NCBI GenBank assembly: GCA_964442655.1
Contig: CAYTZM010000012.1
Span: 1 to 45,072 of the forward strand
Length of the DNA stretch: 45,072 nt
Reading direction: 5' to 3'
Source of the DNA: GCA-002727615 sp964442655
GTDB taxonomy: Bacteria; Pseudomonadota; Alphaproteobacteria; TMED109
Below the pieces are notes generated by a model. That model saw only the letters and a program-made list of their open reading frames with translations, had not been told where the DNA came from and ran no database searches. Shown here piece by piece: positions 16,279 through 25,886 of the stretch. Numbering within the stretch: position 1 is the stretch's first letter; each line of letters begins with the position of its first letter. The translations under genes and the position numbers were made by a program.

Positions 16279-16421
16279 TAAAAACCCAAAAATATATACT
16301 TAATTTTATTATACTATATAAGATGTTTAAAGCATTAATAAAAATTAAATTGGTTACTTGTCATATTTTTTTTATGATGTATACCTCCTATTAATTATTA
16401 TTTAAAATAAGGACCAATATT

Positions 16422-17204
16422 TTGAATCAATATAATAATTTAATTAACTTTGCACATGAATTAGCTGATATAGCAAAAATTGAAATAAAGAAAGCATTTA
16501 GAAAAGATGACTCATGGACTATTAAACCTACTAAAAACAATAATCGCCTTCAAATAGTTACTAAAGCTGACATAGCAGCTGAAAAAGCAATTAGATTATT
16601 AATAAATAAAAGATTTCCATCACATGGTATTATTGGTGAAGAATTAGGTGCTGAAAATGAGGAAGCTGATTTTGTATGGGTTATTGACCCTATTGATGGC
16701 ACTAAAGCTTTTGTAGCAGGACTTCCTGTATTTGGATCAATGATAGGACTTATGTATAAAAAGGAATCATTTTTAGGTTTAATAGATCAGCCATACACAA
16801 ATGAAAGAATATGGGGTGGGAAAAATGGCAGCTTTTTAAACAATAAACAAATTTACTCAAGAAAATTTCAATCTATTAACAAAACTATTTGTGCTATAAC
16901 AGATCCAACTATGTTTTTGGATAAAGACGAAAAATTATATAGAACTATAAATGACAAAGTCTTGTATATTAGACATGGTACAGATTGTTGGGGATACGCA
17001 ATGTGTGCAGCAGGAAATATTGATTTAGTGATAGAAAAAGATTTAGAATTATGGGATATAGTTGCAGCAACAGCCATTTTAAAAGGCGCAGGTTGCATAA
17101 TTACATCTTGGAATAGAAAAAATCCAGCTTCAGATAGATCTGTTATAGCAGCAGCTAATAAAGAGACTTACGATTATTTTATAGAAGTAGTTAATAATTT
17201 TTAA
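16422..17204 (+). CDS. Inositol-monophosphatase-family phosphatase, probably histidinol-phosphatase (HisN-like)
   Basis: Mg-dependent phosphatase of the IMPase fold, 260 residues. Metal and substrate motifs: GEELG (Glu73, Glu74), WVIDPIDGTKAF (Asp89, Asp92) and LWDIVAATAILKGAG (Asp near 212). The segment GTDCWGYAMCAAGNIDLVIE resembles the HisN subgroup (histidinol-phosphate phosphatase of the actinobacterial/alphaproteobacterial type) more than SuhB, so a role in histidine synthesis is plausible. No other his gene is nearby, and inositol or PAP phosphatase activity cannot be excluded. Start is TTG 16422, with AAGGA (16407-16411) ten bases upstream; no ATG is available nearby. Confidence 0.82.
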   Translation: MNQYNNLINFAHELADIAKIEIKKAFRKDDSWTIKPTKNNNRLQIVTKADIAAEKAIRLLINKRFPSHGIIGEELGAENEEADFVWVIDPIDGTKAFVAGLPVFGSMIGLMYKKESFLGLIDQPYTNERIWGGKNGSFLNNKQIYSRKFQSINKTICAITDPTMFLDKDEKLYRTINDKVLYIRHGTDCWGYAMCAAGNIDLVIEKDLELWDIVAATAILKGAGCIITSWNRKNPASDRSVIAAANKETYDYFIEVVNNF

Positions 17205-17230
17205 TTATCGAATATTATTTATGGGAAAAA

Positions 17231-18868
17231 ATGCGTACTGATAGAGAAAAAATTGAATATGATGTAGTTATAGTTGGGGCAGGACCCGCAGGACTTTCAG
17301 CTGCAATAAAATTAAAACAATTATCAAATAATATATCAGTATGTATTCTAGAAAAAGGACCTGAAGTTGGATCCCATATTATTTCAGGAGCCATACTAGA
17401 ACCTACAGCGTTAAATGAACTTTTTCCTAAGTGGCAAGATATGAATCACCCTAAAATGTCTCCAGTAAAGAATGAAGAATTTACTTTTTTAAATAAAAAC
17501 AATAGTTTTAAAATACCTAATTTATTTTTACCAAATACTTTTAATAATAAAAATAATTACATTATAAGTTTAGCTAATTTCTGCAGGTGGTTAGCAGAAG
17601 AAGCTCTTAAACTTGATATAGAAATTTATCCAGGTTTTGCAGCTAATGAAATACTTTATGATGAAAACAATAAGGTAATTGGAGTTTCGACTGGTGATAT
17701 GGGGATAGATAAAATTGGAAACAAGAGTGCTAGTTTTGAACCAGGTATTGAATTAATAGCAAATTATACACTTTTTGCTGAAGGATGTAGAGGACATCTA
17801 GGAAAAGAATTAATTAATAAATTTGAATTAGATAAAAATAAAATGCCACAAACATACGGAATTGGTTTAAAAGAAATATGGGAAATTAAAGAAGAGAACC
17901 ATTCAGAAGGAAATATTCTACATTCCGCTGGATGGCCTTTACCTAATGATACTTATGGAGGCTCTTTTTTATATCATATGGACAACAATCAAATATCCAT
18001 TGGGTTTGTGGTAGGATTAGATTATAAAAACCCTTATTTGAGCCCTTATAACGAATTTCAAAAATTTAAAACACATCCCAAAATAAAGAAAATTCTGAAA
18101 GGAGGAAGAAGAGTTGCTTATGGAGCAAGAGCTCTTAATGAAGGAGGTTATCAATCTTTACCAAAATTATATTTTCCAGGTGGAGCTCTAATAGGATGTG
18201 AAGCAGGCACTCTCAATGTTCCAAAAATTAAAGGAACACATACTGCTATGAAATCAGGAATGTTAGCAGCAGAAAATATACATAAAGTTTTAAAACAAAA
18301 TATAAAAGATATTTCATTATTAGAAGATTATGAAAAAAAATTTTATAAATCATGGGCTGGAAAAGAACTTAAAAAGGCTCGAAACTTTAGACCTGGATTT
18401 AAATATGGTTTATTCATGGGAACTATACTAGGAGCGATAGAACTAAAATTATTTAAAGGCAATACCCCATGGACTATAAAACTTAATGATTCTGATAACA
18501 AATGTACAAATAAAGCTATAAATTCTAAAAATATCATTTATGAAAAACCAGATAATGAAATTACATTTGACCGACTAACAAATTTATCTTTTTCTGGAAC
18601 TAACCACGTAGAGGACCAACCTAATCATTTAAAGATTAGAGATGAAAATATTCCTATTAATCATAATTTAAACTTATATAACTCCCCTGAACAACATTAC
18701 TGTCCAGCAGGAGTTTACGAAATAATCAATGAAAACAATTCAAAAAAATTACAAATAAACTCTCAAAACTGTTTACATTGTAAAACTTGTGACATAAAGG
18801 ACCCACTACAAAATATTAATTGGGTTCCACCTGAAGGAGGTGGGGGACCTAATTACCCTAATATGTGA
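17231..18868 (+). CDS. Electron transfer flavoprotein-ubiquinone oxidoreductase (ETF-QO)
   Basis: Passes electrons from acyl-CoA and amino-acid dehydrogenases, via ETF, to ubiquinone at the inner membrane. 545 residues. FAD-binding GAGPAG (16-21), EKGPEVGSHIISGAILEP, and the C-terminal 4Fe-4S cluster with Cys491 (HYCPAGVYE), Cys514, Cys517 and Cys520 (CLHCKTCDIKDP), ending in the near-invariant NWVPPEGGGGPNYPNM. Full length. ATG 17231 lies 26 bases after the phosphatase gene. The ETF alpha/beta genes are not in the window. Its end is six bases from the convergent MORN gene. Confidence 0.97.
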   Translation: MRTDREKIEYDVVIVGAGPAGLSAAIKLKQLSNNISVCILEKGPEVGSHIISGAILEPTALNELFPKWQDMNHPKMSPVKNEEFTFLNKNNSFKIPNLFLPNTFNNKNNYIISLANFCRWLAEEALKLDIEIYPGFAANEILYDENNKVIGVSTGDMGIDKIGNKSASFEPGIELIANYTLFAEGCRGHLGKELINKFELDKNKMPQTYGIGLKEIWEIKEENHSEGNILHSAGWPLPNDTYGGSFLYHMDNNQISIGFVVGLDYKNPYLSPYNEFQKFKTHPKIKKILKGGRRVAYGARALNEGGYQSLPKLYFPGGALIGCEAGTLNVPKIKGTHTAMKSGMLAAENIHKVLKQNIKDISLLEDYEKKFYKSWAGKELKKARNFRPGFKYGLFMGTILGAIELKLFKGNTPWTIKLNDSDNKCTNKAINSKNIIYEKPDNEITFDRLTNLSFSGTNHVEDQPNHLKIRDENIPINHNLNLYNSPEQHYCPAGVYEIINENNSKKLQINSQNCLHCKTCDIKDPLQNINWVPPEGGGGPNYPNM

Positions 18869-18874
18869 TTCAAT

Positions 18875-19650
18875 TTATCTTATTATTTGCTTTTGCTCTA
18901 TTCCATCTGGAGAAGTAAAAGTTACTTCACCTTCAAATTTACCATTTATAAATGTTCCACTTTGAGAAGATTTATCAGGAAATATTATTGTAGTTTCTCC
19001 TAAAAAATTACCTTCTTTAAATATCCCAAATTGTCTTTGTCCATCTAAATATACTAATTCTCCTTTTCCCTCTCTTTTACCTTCTATAAAATTTCCAATA
19101 TAAAATGTTCCATCTGAGAATATATATTTTCCTTCTCCATGATATTTTCCACTTTTAAAACTTCCTTTATAAGAACTACCATCATTAAATTTCATTTCTC
19201 CTGAACCGTGCCTTAAATTATTTATAAAATTCCCTATATATTTATCCCCTTTCGCATATATTAGTTTGCCAATACCCTCTATCTTATCTTCTTTAAAGTC
19301 TCCTTCATAAATAACACCATCTTTGAATTTTAGTATTCCCTTACCCTGTNNNNNNNNNNCACACCATTTACAAAAGTTCCTTCATAAATATCTCCATTCG
19401 TATAATATAAAATACCTTTCCCATGAAAAGAATTATTTTTAAATTCTCCTTCATACTTTATAGACAAACCTTCTGCATCATTTGCAGAAATATAAACTCC
19501 CTTTCCTTCCATAGTATTATTTACTATTGACCCTTCATAAGTACTTCCATCATCAAAAGTAATAATTCTATCATCTGATATAGCGTTAAAAGCAAAAGTT
19601 AAGAAAATAAAAATATTTATAATGAAATTCATGATTATTTTAGATTTCAA
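18875..19650 (-). CDS. Secreted MORN-repeat protein, interrupted by an assembly gap
   Basis: Two pieces of one gene on either side of ten N (19350-19359). The N-terminal piece has a signal peptide (hydrophobic FIINIFIFLTFAFNAIS) and MORN repeats such as DGSTYEGSIVNNTMEGKG and NGDIYEGTFVNG. The C-terminal piece is open from the gap to the TAA at 18875, with at least six more repeats (GKGILKFKDGVIYEGDF, AKGDKYIGNF, NDGSSYKGSF, SDGTFYIGNF and on). The two frames differ by one base across the N run, as expected when gap length is arbitrary. Start: TTG 19650 overlaps the lpxC stop and keeps a basic N-terminus; ATG 19632 is the alternative. MORN proteins often bind lipid or act as scaffolds; function here is unknown. 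Confidence 0.8.
19350..19359. other. Assembly gap (10 N) inside the MORN gene
   Basis: Ten N characters. The left and right edges read NGV and, after an incomplete codon, QGKG, which together would make one normal MORN repeat with a single missing residue. The gap therefore hides either almost nothing or a whole number of repeat units of about 69 bp. Confidence 0.95.
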
Positions 19651-20573
19651 GCTATAGCTAATGTTGCTTCTTTTTCTGTATATAGTGAAGAAGATTCAAT
19701 TATTTCATAGTTTTCGGTATTACTCAAAAATTCCCATAAAAACTTATTATTTAATTTATGGCCAGAACATATAGCCCGAATATGACCTTTAATATTCATA
19801 CCTGCTAAATACATATCTCCACATAAATCCAAAATTTTATGTCTTACAAATTCATTTTTATACCTTAAGCCCCCAGGATTTAATATCTTACCATTATCTA
19901 TCACAATTGCATTATCGATAGAACCTCCCAAAGCTAAACCATTTCTATGTAAAGTTTCTACATCATTCAACATACCAAATGTCCTTGCAGAACCTATTTC
20001 CTTTTCAAATGTCTTAGATTTAAAAGTTGTTTTATATCTTTGTATACCTATAGCTGTATCTCTAAAGTCAATTTTATAATCAATAATAAAATTACTAGCT
20101 GGTTTAATGATAATAGCACTATTACCATCTTTAACTTTAAAAGATTTAATAGCTCTTATATATTTTTTCGTTACAAATTGCTCTTTAAGACCAACCGATT
20201 TAAATAAACTAACAAATTCCTCTGAACTACCGTCCATAATTGGCACTTCACAGGCTGACAATATTACAGTAGCATTATCTATTCCTACACCCATAAAAGC
20301 GGCCATTAAATGTTCTACGGTTTTAACTTTTATACCTTTTGAATTAATTAAAGTAGTACCTAACTTAGTTTCACTAACATTTTTATAATAAGCACATATT
20401 ACTTCTTTTTCTTCTAGGTCAGTTCTAATAAAGCGTATACCTTCATTAACTTTTGCTGGAAGAATCTTAATGTTTACATTCAATCCTGAATGCAAACCTG
20501 TTCCATCAAAACTAATCTCTTTATTAAGAGTTTTTTGAAAATTTACTTTTGGCATCATAATACTATCAGGCAT
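19647..20573 (-). CDS. lpxC: UDP-3-O-acyl-N-acetylglucosamine deacetylase LpxC
   Basis: Zinc hydrolase for the first committed step of lipid A synthesis, so the organism makes lipopolysaccharide. 308 residues. Motifs: SFDGTGLHSG, KTVEHLMAAF (Zn ligand His88), PIMDGSSEEF, ARTFGMLNDVETLHRNGLALGGS, FVRHKILDLCGDMYLAG (second Zn His and Asp), and GHIRAICSGHKLN (catalytic His). AAAGGA lies seven bases before the ATG at 20573. It stands downstream of ftsA, where ftsZ would normally intervene. Confidence 0.97.
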   Translation of the reverse strand: MPDSIMMPKVNFQKTLNKEISFDGTGLHSGLNVNIKILPAKVNEGIRFIRTDLEEKEVICAYYKNVSETKLGTTLINSKGIKVKTVEHLMAAFMGVGIDNATVILSACEVPIMDGSSEEFVSLFKSVGLKEQFVTKKYIRAIKSFKVKDGNSAIIIKPASNFIIDYKIDFRDTAIGIQRYKTTFKSKTFEKEIGSARTFGMLNDVETLHRNGLALGGSIDNAIVIDNGKILNPGGLRYKNEFVRHKILDLCGDMYLAGMNIKGHIRAICSGHKLNNKFLWEFLSNTENYEIIESSSLYTEKEATLAIA

Positions 20574-20668
20574 ATACTTTTCCTTTAAATCTATTCAATA
20601 GTAACAATTTTGATATAAATTTAAAAATCACTTTTTGTAACATTTGTATCAAAGAAAATTTAAAAAAA
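20574..20668 (-). promoter_or_regulatory. ftsA-lpxC spacer with paired repeats, possible lpxC promoter
   Basis: 95 bases where ftsZ is expected. It holds two near-copies (plus strand, GTAACAATTTTGATA at 20601 and GTAACATTTGTATCA at 20637), 36 bases apart, and an inverted pair TTTGATA (20609-20615) / TATCAAA (20647-20653). On the minus strand TTGTTACTAT resembles an extended -10. This is longer than most spacers in the cluster, so lpxC may have its own regulated promoter. No gene remnant is recognisable. Confidence 0.3.
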
Positions 20669-21931
20669 TTAAAAATTTTCATAAAACCAATTCTTAAATT
20701 TTAAAAAATTATTATATAAACTTTGAGAATTTAAATTTATAGATTTTTTATTAATTTTTATGTCATTATTTTCAGAAACTGTGAAATGTAGCAAACTATT
20801 TATAACAGAAAAAGAAGGGTTTCGCATGTTTTCTGGTATATTATTAATAATTTTTGCTCTAGCTAATCTAGCTTTCTTATTAGAAATATTTTGTATTAGC
20901 TCTATTAAACCATCAGTTTGAGATACTCCACCAGTAATAACTAGCCTGTTAGCAATTATATGATCATAACCACTATTTTTTATTTTATCATTAATAGAGT
21001 CTATAATTTCAATAATTCTTGGCTTTATAACTGAAATTAATTCCCTTCTAGTTATCTCTGTAGAATCATTAAAATTTTCACCTCCTAATGTACTAACTTC
21101 AATTATTGATAAAGAATTTTCTAATTCTTCAATTAACTGGCCATTAATTATTTTAATCCTTTCTGAATCTGATAATGCTAATGAAAATATTTTAGATATA
21201 TCTTTTGTTACTAAATTTCCACCAATAGGAATAGTATTAGTAAAAACTAATTCCCCATATAAAAAAATAGAGACCGATGTTAATTCAGCTCCTATATCTA
21301 CTACAGCTGTTCCTAAATCTTTCTCTTCTTCAGTTAAAACAGAATGTCCTAATGAATAAGCGGAAAAAATGATATCTCTTACTTCCAAATCACATTTTTT
21401 AATAAGACTTTTAAAATTTCTTAAAATATTAGTATCAGTACTTATTATACTTACTTCTAAACCTAATTTATTTCCATACATTCCTAAAGGGTCTTTTATC
21501 CCTTTATTACCATCTATAGAAAACTGAACAGGAATTACATGCAAAATTGTTCTATTTTCTAAATTCAATTTATTAGATAAATATTCATAAGACTTTTCTA
21601 AGTCTGCTTTACTTATTATTGATCCTTTTAAATCTATTTCTATGCTAAAAACTTCTGATGAACTACTTACAGAAGAAAAACCTAAAATAATATCTTTTAC
21701 TCTAATAGACGCCATTTTTTCAGCGCTAGCAAGACAATCTCTTATAGAAGATTCTAACTTTTTCATATCTGTAATTGAACCAGATACAATTCCTTTAGAC
21801 TCTTGAAAACCTGCTCCTAAAATATTAATTTTATTTTGTTTATCCAACTTAGCTATTAAACAACAAATTTTACCGGAACCTATATCTAAAACAGTAAATG
21901 GTGAATTCTGTGATAAAAAATAATTAACCAT
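20669..21931 (-). CDS. ftsA: Cell division protein FtsA
   Basis: Actin-like ATPase that tethers FtsZ to the membrane. 420 residues. Actin-fold phosphate loops: VLDIGSGKICCLIAKLD near the N-terminus, AVVDIGAELTSVSIF in the middle, and LVITGGVSQTDGLIEL. The C-terminus FLKFKNWFYENF is an amphipathic, aromatic-rich tail suited to be the membrane-targeting helix. Last gene of the continuous dcw block, 12 bases after ftsQ. Its usual partner ftsZ does not follow; the next gene is lpxC. Confidence 0.97.
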   Translation of the reverse strand: MVNYFLSQNSPFTVLDIGSGKICCLIAKLDKQNKINILGAGFQESKGIVSGSITDMKKLESSIRDCLASAEKMASIRVKDIILGFSSVSSSSEVFSIEIDLKGSIISKADLEKSYEYLSNKLNLENRTILHVIPVQFSIDGNKGIKDPLGMYGNKLGLEVSIISTDTNILRNFKSLIKKCDLEVRDIIFSAYSLGHSVLTEEEKDLGTAVVDIGAELTSVSIFLYGELVFTNTIPIGGNLVTKDISKIFSLALSDSERIKIINGQLIEELENSLSIIEVSTLGGENFNDSTEITRRELISVIKPRIIEIIDSINDKIKNSGYDHIIANRLVITGGVSQTDGLIELIQNISNKKARLARAKIINNIPENMRNPSFSVINSLLHFTVSENNDIKINKKSINLNSQSLYNNFLKFKNWFYENF

Positions 21932-21943
21932 AATTATAATTTT

Positions 21944-22657
21944 CTATTTTTCTTTTATTGTTATTCTATCAGGTATCCTTAAATCTATATAACTAATTTT
22001 ACTATAATCGACATCTTTAAAATTTAAATTCATGAATTTTCTAAATACTAAATTTGTGTTTTTAGATGGTAATTTAATTAAAAAACCTTCAGCAAAATAA
22101 ATATTCCATCTACGTGAATCTATACGTACTGCTTTTTTTATATTAATATTTTTCTGATTTAACAATAAAATAATTTCTTTTAAACTAGATAATGCATATA
22201 AAGAATTTTCCCCTGTTATAATAAAATATTTTTCGAATTCACTTTTATTAATTTCTAAAAATTGTAATCCTTTATCAGTTATTAAAAAGTATTCTTCTAA
22301 ATTTTTATATATTGCAAAAGGTTTGTGTTCCCTAACTTTAATATCAATTAATCCATCTGAATGCATAATTATATCGGTATTTTTTATCCATGATAAATTA
22401 TCTATTCTATTTTTAATTTGATCTAAGTTTATTAAATGTATTTTTTGCCCAATTTTTAACTGAGAGACAGAAATAATATTTTTGTTACTTTCAAAATTTA
22501 AACCACTTAATCTTATTTTTTTTAATACCCTCTCATGATTATAAAAAATAGAAAAAAAATTATTATTAAATTTACTCTTAATAAAATCTTCTTTACTTAA
22601 AAATATAACTATAATAGTAAAAAATATTAAGATAAAAAAAAATTTAATATATCCCAT
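21944..22657 (-). CDS. ftsQ: Cell division protein FtsQ
   Basis: Bitopic divisome protein linking early and late division proteins. Short cytoplasmic end, one membrane helix (about 5-21), a POTRA domain (VLKKIRLSGLNFESNKNIISV through DIIMHSDGLIDIKVREHKPFAIYKN) and the FtsQ beta domain. 237 residues. The ATG at 22657 overlaps the ddl stop (TGATG), giving coupled translation; the in-frame TTG at 22660 is less likely. Gene order ddl-ftsQ-ftsA is standard. Confidence 0.93.
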   Translation of the reverse strand: MGYIKFFFILIFFTIIVIFLSKEDFIKSKFNNNFFSIFYNHERVLKKIRLSGLNFESNKNIISVSQLKIGQKIHLINLDQIKNRIDNLSWIKNTDIIMHSDGLIDIKVREHKPFAIYKNLEEYFLITDKGLQFLEINKSEFEKYFIITGENSLYALSSLKEIILLLNQKNINIKKAVRIDSRRWNIYFAEGFLIKLPSKNTNLVFRKFMNLNFKDVDYSKISYIDLRIPDRITIKEK

Positions 22658-23538
22658 CAATTGAATGCATCTTTTATTATCATCGCAATTAATTTAACAA
22701 AATCTATTCCTGCATTTTTAAATATTTTTGGCACTAAAGAGTGAGAAGTTAAACCAGGTAAAGTATTAATTTCTAATAAAATTGGTGAAAAGTTATTGTT
22801 TGAATCTAATCTAAAGTCAGCTCTTGTTAAACCTTTACAACCAAGGGACTTATGAGCTTTTAAAGCGTTTTCATAAAGTAAACTTTGAATATTTTTATTT
22901 AAGTCTATTGGAAAAATATATTTTGTATTATTACTAGAATACTTAGCAGCATAATCATATAATTTTTCTGGATAAATGATTTCAATCATTCCTATTACAT
23001 CCCCATTAAAAATTGCAACAGAAACTTCTCTGCCTTCTATAAAGGGCTCAATTAATACTTCATCCTTTAAACCTATAAAATTGCTTTTATCTGCATCGTC
23101 TTTTATAAGATTAATATTTACACTAGACCCTCCATCAATTGGTTTTGCAATATATGGATATTTTAAAGAATTACTATTTATAAGCTTGCCGACTGGTCCA
23201 TTTATTCCTTCTGCAATACTTATACCAACAGACTTAAATATTTTTTTAGAAAAAACTTTATTCATTGCTAAAGCCGACGCTAATACTCCTGAACCTGTAT
23301 ATGGAATACCTTTAACTTCAAAAAAGCTTTGAATTATTCCATTTTCTCCTATACCTCCATGAAGTGCATTAAAAATTAAATCAGTGTTTAAATTTTTTAT
23401 ACTAAATACATCTTCATTATTAATATTCATTAATTTAACATCATGACCTAAATGTAAAATAGCTTTTTTAACAGCTTCCCCTGAAAGCAAAGAAACTTCT
23501 CGTTCAGATATTCCTCCTGACAATATTGTAATATGCAA
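22657..23538 (-). CDS. ddl: D-alanine-D-alanine ligase
   Basis: ATP-grasp enzyme making D-Ala-D-Ala for the MurF step. 293 residues, compact for the family. Motifs: LSGGISEREVSLLSG, NALHGGIGENGIIQ, the PYTGSGVLASALAMNK loop, KPIDGGSSVNI, and the metal-binding end LLEINTLPGLTSHSLVPK. Start TTG 23538 with AAAGGA eight bases upstream; the next in-frame start would delete part of the first strand. Nearly abuts murB. Confidence 0.96.
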   Translation of the reverse strand: MHITILSGGISEREVSLLSGEAVKKAILHLGHDVKLMNINNEDVFSIKNLNTDLIFNALHGGIGENGIIQSFFEVKGIPYTGSGVLASALAMNKVFSKKIFKSVGISIAEGINGPVGKLINSNSLKYPYIAKPIDGGSSVNINLIKDDADKSNFIGLKDEVLIEPFIEGREVSVAIFNGDVIGMIEIIYPEKLYDYAAKYSSNNTKYIFPIDLNKNIQSLLYENALKAHKSLGCKGLTRADFRLDSNNNFSPILLEINTLPGLTSHSLVPKIFKNAGIDFVKLIAMIIKDAFN

Positions 23539-23539
23539 A

Positions 23540-24451
23540 TTAAAATTCCTTTTTTAAATTACCAATTCGCAAAATTTCCCATTCAAGCTTTATACGAAAC
23601 TTATTATAAACCCTATTTCTAACTTCTTCGCCTAATTTTTCTATATCACTTGCAGATGCATTATTATAATTTATTATAAAGTTAGTATGCATTTCTGAAA
23701 TTTTAGCTCCTCCTATAGACAAACCTCTACAACCAGCAGCATCTATTAACTCCCATGCTTTTTTACCAATAGGATTTTTAAATGTAGAACCTCCTGTTAA
23801 AGACTTTATAGGTTGAGAACTAATTCTTTTTGATTTAATAGATTTAACTTTCTCTTCTATATTTATTTTATTTGATTTAGATACATTAAATATAGCATTT
23901 ATAATTATAGCCTTTTCAGGAATAATTGTTTCTCTATATTTCATCTTTAAATTCTTTTTACTAATTTCATAAATTCCTTTTGATCCATCTATTACCTCAA
24001 TTTTAGATAGAATATCAGCAATATTTTTATCATATGAACCTGAATTCATTCTAACTGCACCTCCTATTGTGCCAGGAATGCCCGAAAGAAATTCATAACC
24101 AGTTATAAATTTTTTCATAGCAAAATTTGCTAAAAACATATTTTTAACTGATGCCCCAACTATTAATTTACCCTTTTTATAAGTAACTTTATTAAACATT
24201 TTTCCTAATTTTATTGTAACGCCTGATATACCTCCATCTCTAATTAAAACATTTGAGGCACCCCCAATAACAAAGATATTCACCTCTTTATGCAAATTTT
24301 TCAAAAAATAAAGAAGATCTTCAACATCTGCTGGTTCAAAAAGTAACTCAGCATTTCCTCCTACTCTAAACCAACTAGAATCAGCTATTTTAGCATTAGG
24401 AATTAAATTACCTCTTACATTAGGAATAATATTTATTAAGTTTGACATCAT
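23540..24451 (-). CDS. murB: UDP-N-acetylenolpyruvoylglucosamine reductase MurB
   Basis: FAD- and NADPH-dependent reductase forming UDP-MurNAc. 303 residues. Seen: SWFRVGGNAELLFEP, VIGGASNVLIRDGG, GIPGTIGGAVRMNSG, KYRETIIP, GGSTFKNP with the catalytic Ser, and a final conserved Glu region (RIKLEWEI). The short type I/II form usual in alphaproteobacteria. Two ATGs (24451 and 24448) are equivalent starts; AAGAG lies upstream. Located between murC and ddl as in related genomes. Confidence 0.96.
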   Translation of the reverse strand: MMSNLINIIPNVRGNLIPNAKIADSSWFRVGGNAELLFEPADVEDLLYFLKNLHKEVNIFVIGGASNVLIRDGGISGVTIKLGKMFNKVTYKKGKLIVGASVKNMFLANFAMKKFITGYEFLSGIPGTIGGAVRMNSGSYDKNIADILSKIEVIDGSKGIYEISKKNLKMKYRETIIPEKAIIINAIFNVSKSNKINIEEKVKSIKSKRISSQPIKSLTGGSTFKNPIGKKAWELIDAAGCRGLSIGGAKISEMHTNFIINYNNASASDIEKLGEEVRNRVYNKFRIKLEWEILRIGNLKKEF

Positions 24452-24479
24452 ATTAAGCTCTTATTTAAATAAAAATATT

Positions 24480-25886
24480 TTATTTCATATTTTTAAGTTC
24501 ATTTACTATAACTCTAGCATTTTTTGAAATAGTTCCTGCTCCTAAAAACATTATATAATCTCCTACACTAATTAATTTTTTTAAAACAACAGAAAAATTA
24601 TTAAAATTTTCTAAAATTCTTACATCCTTGTGCCCAGCAGAAACAATTGAATTAACTATAGTATTTTGAGTAATATTATTTTTATTTTTTTCACCTGCGG
24701 AATATATTTCTGTTACATATACTATATCTGCATCGTGAAATGAAACTGAGAACTCATCAAATAAGCTCTCTACTCTAGTATATCTATGAGGCTCAAAAAT
24801 TATAATTAATTTTCCTTTGCATATAGATTTAGCTGCCTCTATAACATTTTTAATTTCTGTTGGATGATGTGCATAATCATCTATAATTAATGCCCCATTA
24901 ACATTATCTATAATACTAAACCTTCTTTCTATCCCACCAAATTTTAATAATGTTTTTTTAATAATATTATGATCTATACCTAACTCCAATGAAAGAGCTA
25001 TAGATGCCAGTGCATTTCTTACATTATATTTTCCAGGCATTGAAATAGCTATATTCTTAATGAATTTAGTTTTAGAATTATAATATTTATCTATCTGAAC
25101 ATCAAAATATGTTAAACTTTTTTCAACTCTAAAATTTATTGCTTTTATATTAGCCTGATTATTAAACCCAAACGATACAATTTTCCTGTATTTAATATGC
25201 TTATATAATTTTTGAGTTGCAGGATAATCAATACATATAAAAGCTACTCCATAAAAAGGAATGTTTTCAATAAAATCTTTAAATGCATTATATAAATTTT
25301 CTTCATTTCCATAAAAATCTAAATGTTCTTTATCTATATTAGTTAAAACTACATATGTCGAAGGTAACCTAGTAAATGTTCCATCACTTTCATCCGCCTC
25401 AACTACCATCCAATCACCCTTTCCCAACCTTGCATTACTTCCATATGCTTCTATAATTCCTCCATTTACAACAGTTGGGTCAAATTTAGCATTATCTAAA
25501 ATAGCGCTTATCAAAGAAGTTGTAGTTGTTTTTCCATGTGTGCCTCCTATAGCTATAGATTTTTTAAACCTCATTAATTCTGCTAACATGTCTGCTCTTC
25601 TAATCACTGGAATTCTTTTTAAATAAGCAGCATCAAGTTCTGCATTATCTTTCTTTATTGCCGACGAAATTACTACTATAGAAGCATTTTCAATATTTTT
25701 TTCTTTTTGTCCTATATATACTTTTATACCTAAACTTTTTAAACGTTCTACATTTTTATTATTAGAAATATCACTGCCTGTAACTTCATAACCTAAATTT
25801 AAAAGTACTTCTGCAATACTACTCATACCAATACCACCTATTCCTACCAAGTGAATTATCCCTAAATCTCTCATAAAATTAGACAT
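24480..25886 (-). CDS. murC: UDP-N-acetylmuramate-L-alanine ligase MurC
   Basis: Adds L-Ala to UDP-MurNAc. 468 residues. N-terminal UDP-binding HLVGIGGIGMSSIAEVL, ATP loop GGTHGKTTTTSL, VEADESDGTF, LTNIDKEHLDFYG, and Mur-ligase C-terminal motifs DDYAHHPTEIKNV and FEPHRYTR. The ATG at 25886 has AGGAAAAAGA just upstream and overlaps the end of murG by eight bases. Confidence 0.97.
   Translation of the reverse strand: MSNFMRDLGIIHLVGIGGIGMSSIAEVLLNLGYEVTGSDISNNKNVERLKSLGIKVYIGQKEKNIENASIVVISSAIKKDNAELDAAYLKRIPVIRRADMLAELMRFKKSIAIGGTHGKTTTTSLISAILDNAKFDPTVVNGGIIEAYGSNARLGKGDWMVVEADESDGTFTRLPSTYVVLTNIDKEHLDFYGNEENLYNAFKDFIENIPFYGVAFICIDYPATQKLYKHIKYRKIVSFGFNNQANIKAINFRVEKSLTYFDVQIDKYYNSKTKFIKNIAISMPGKYNVRNALASIALSLELGIDHNIIKKTLLKFGGIERRFSIIDNVNGALIIDDYAHHPTEIKNVIEAAKSICKGKLIIIFEPHRYTRVESLFDEFSVSFHDADIVYVTEIYSAGEKNKNNITQNTIVNSIVSAGHKDVRILENFNNFSVVLKKLISVGDYIMFLGAGTISKNARVIVNELKNMK

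Noticed and set aside
16422..17204. Link between the IMPase-family gene and the suhB RNA-like hairpins
   Set aside because: They are about 7 kb apart, and the phosphatase looks HisN-like rather than SuhB-like.
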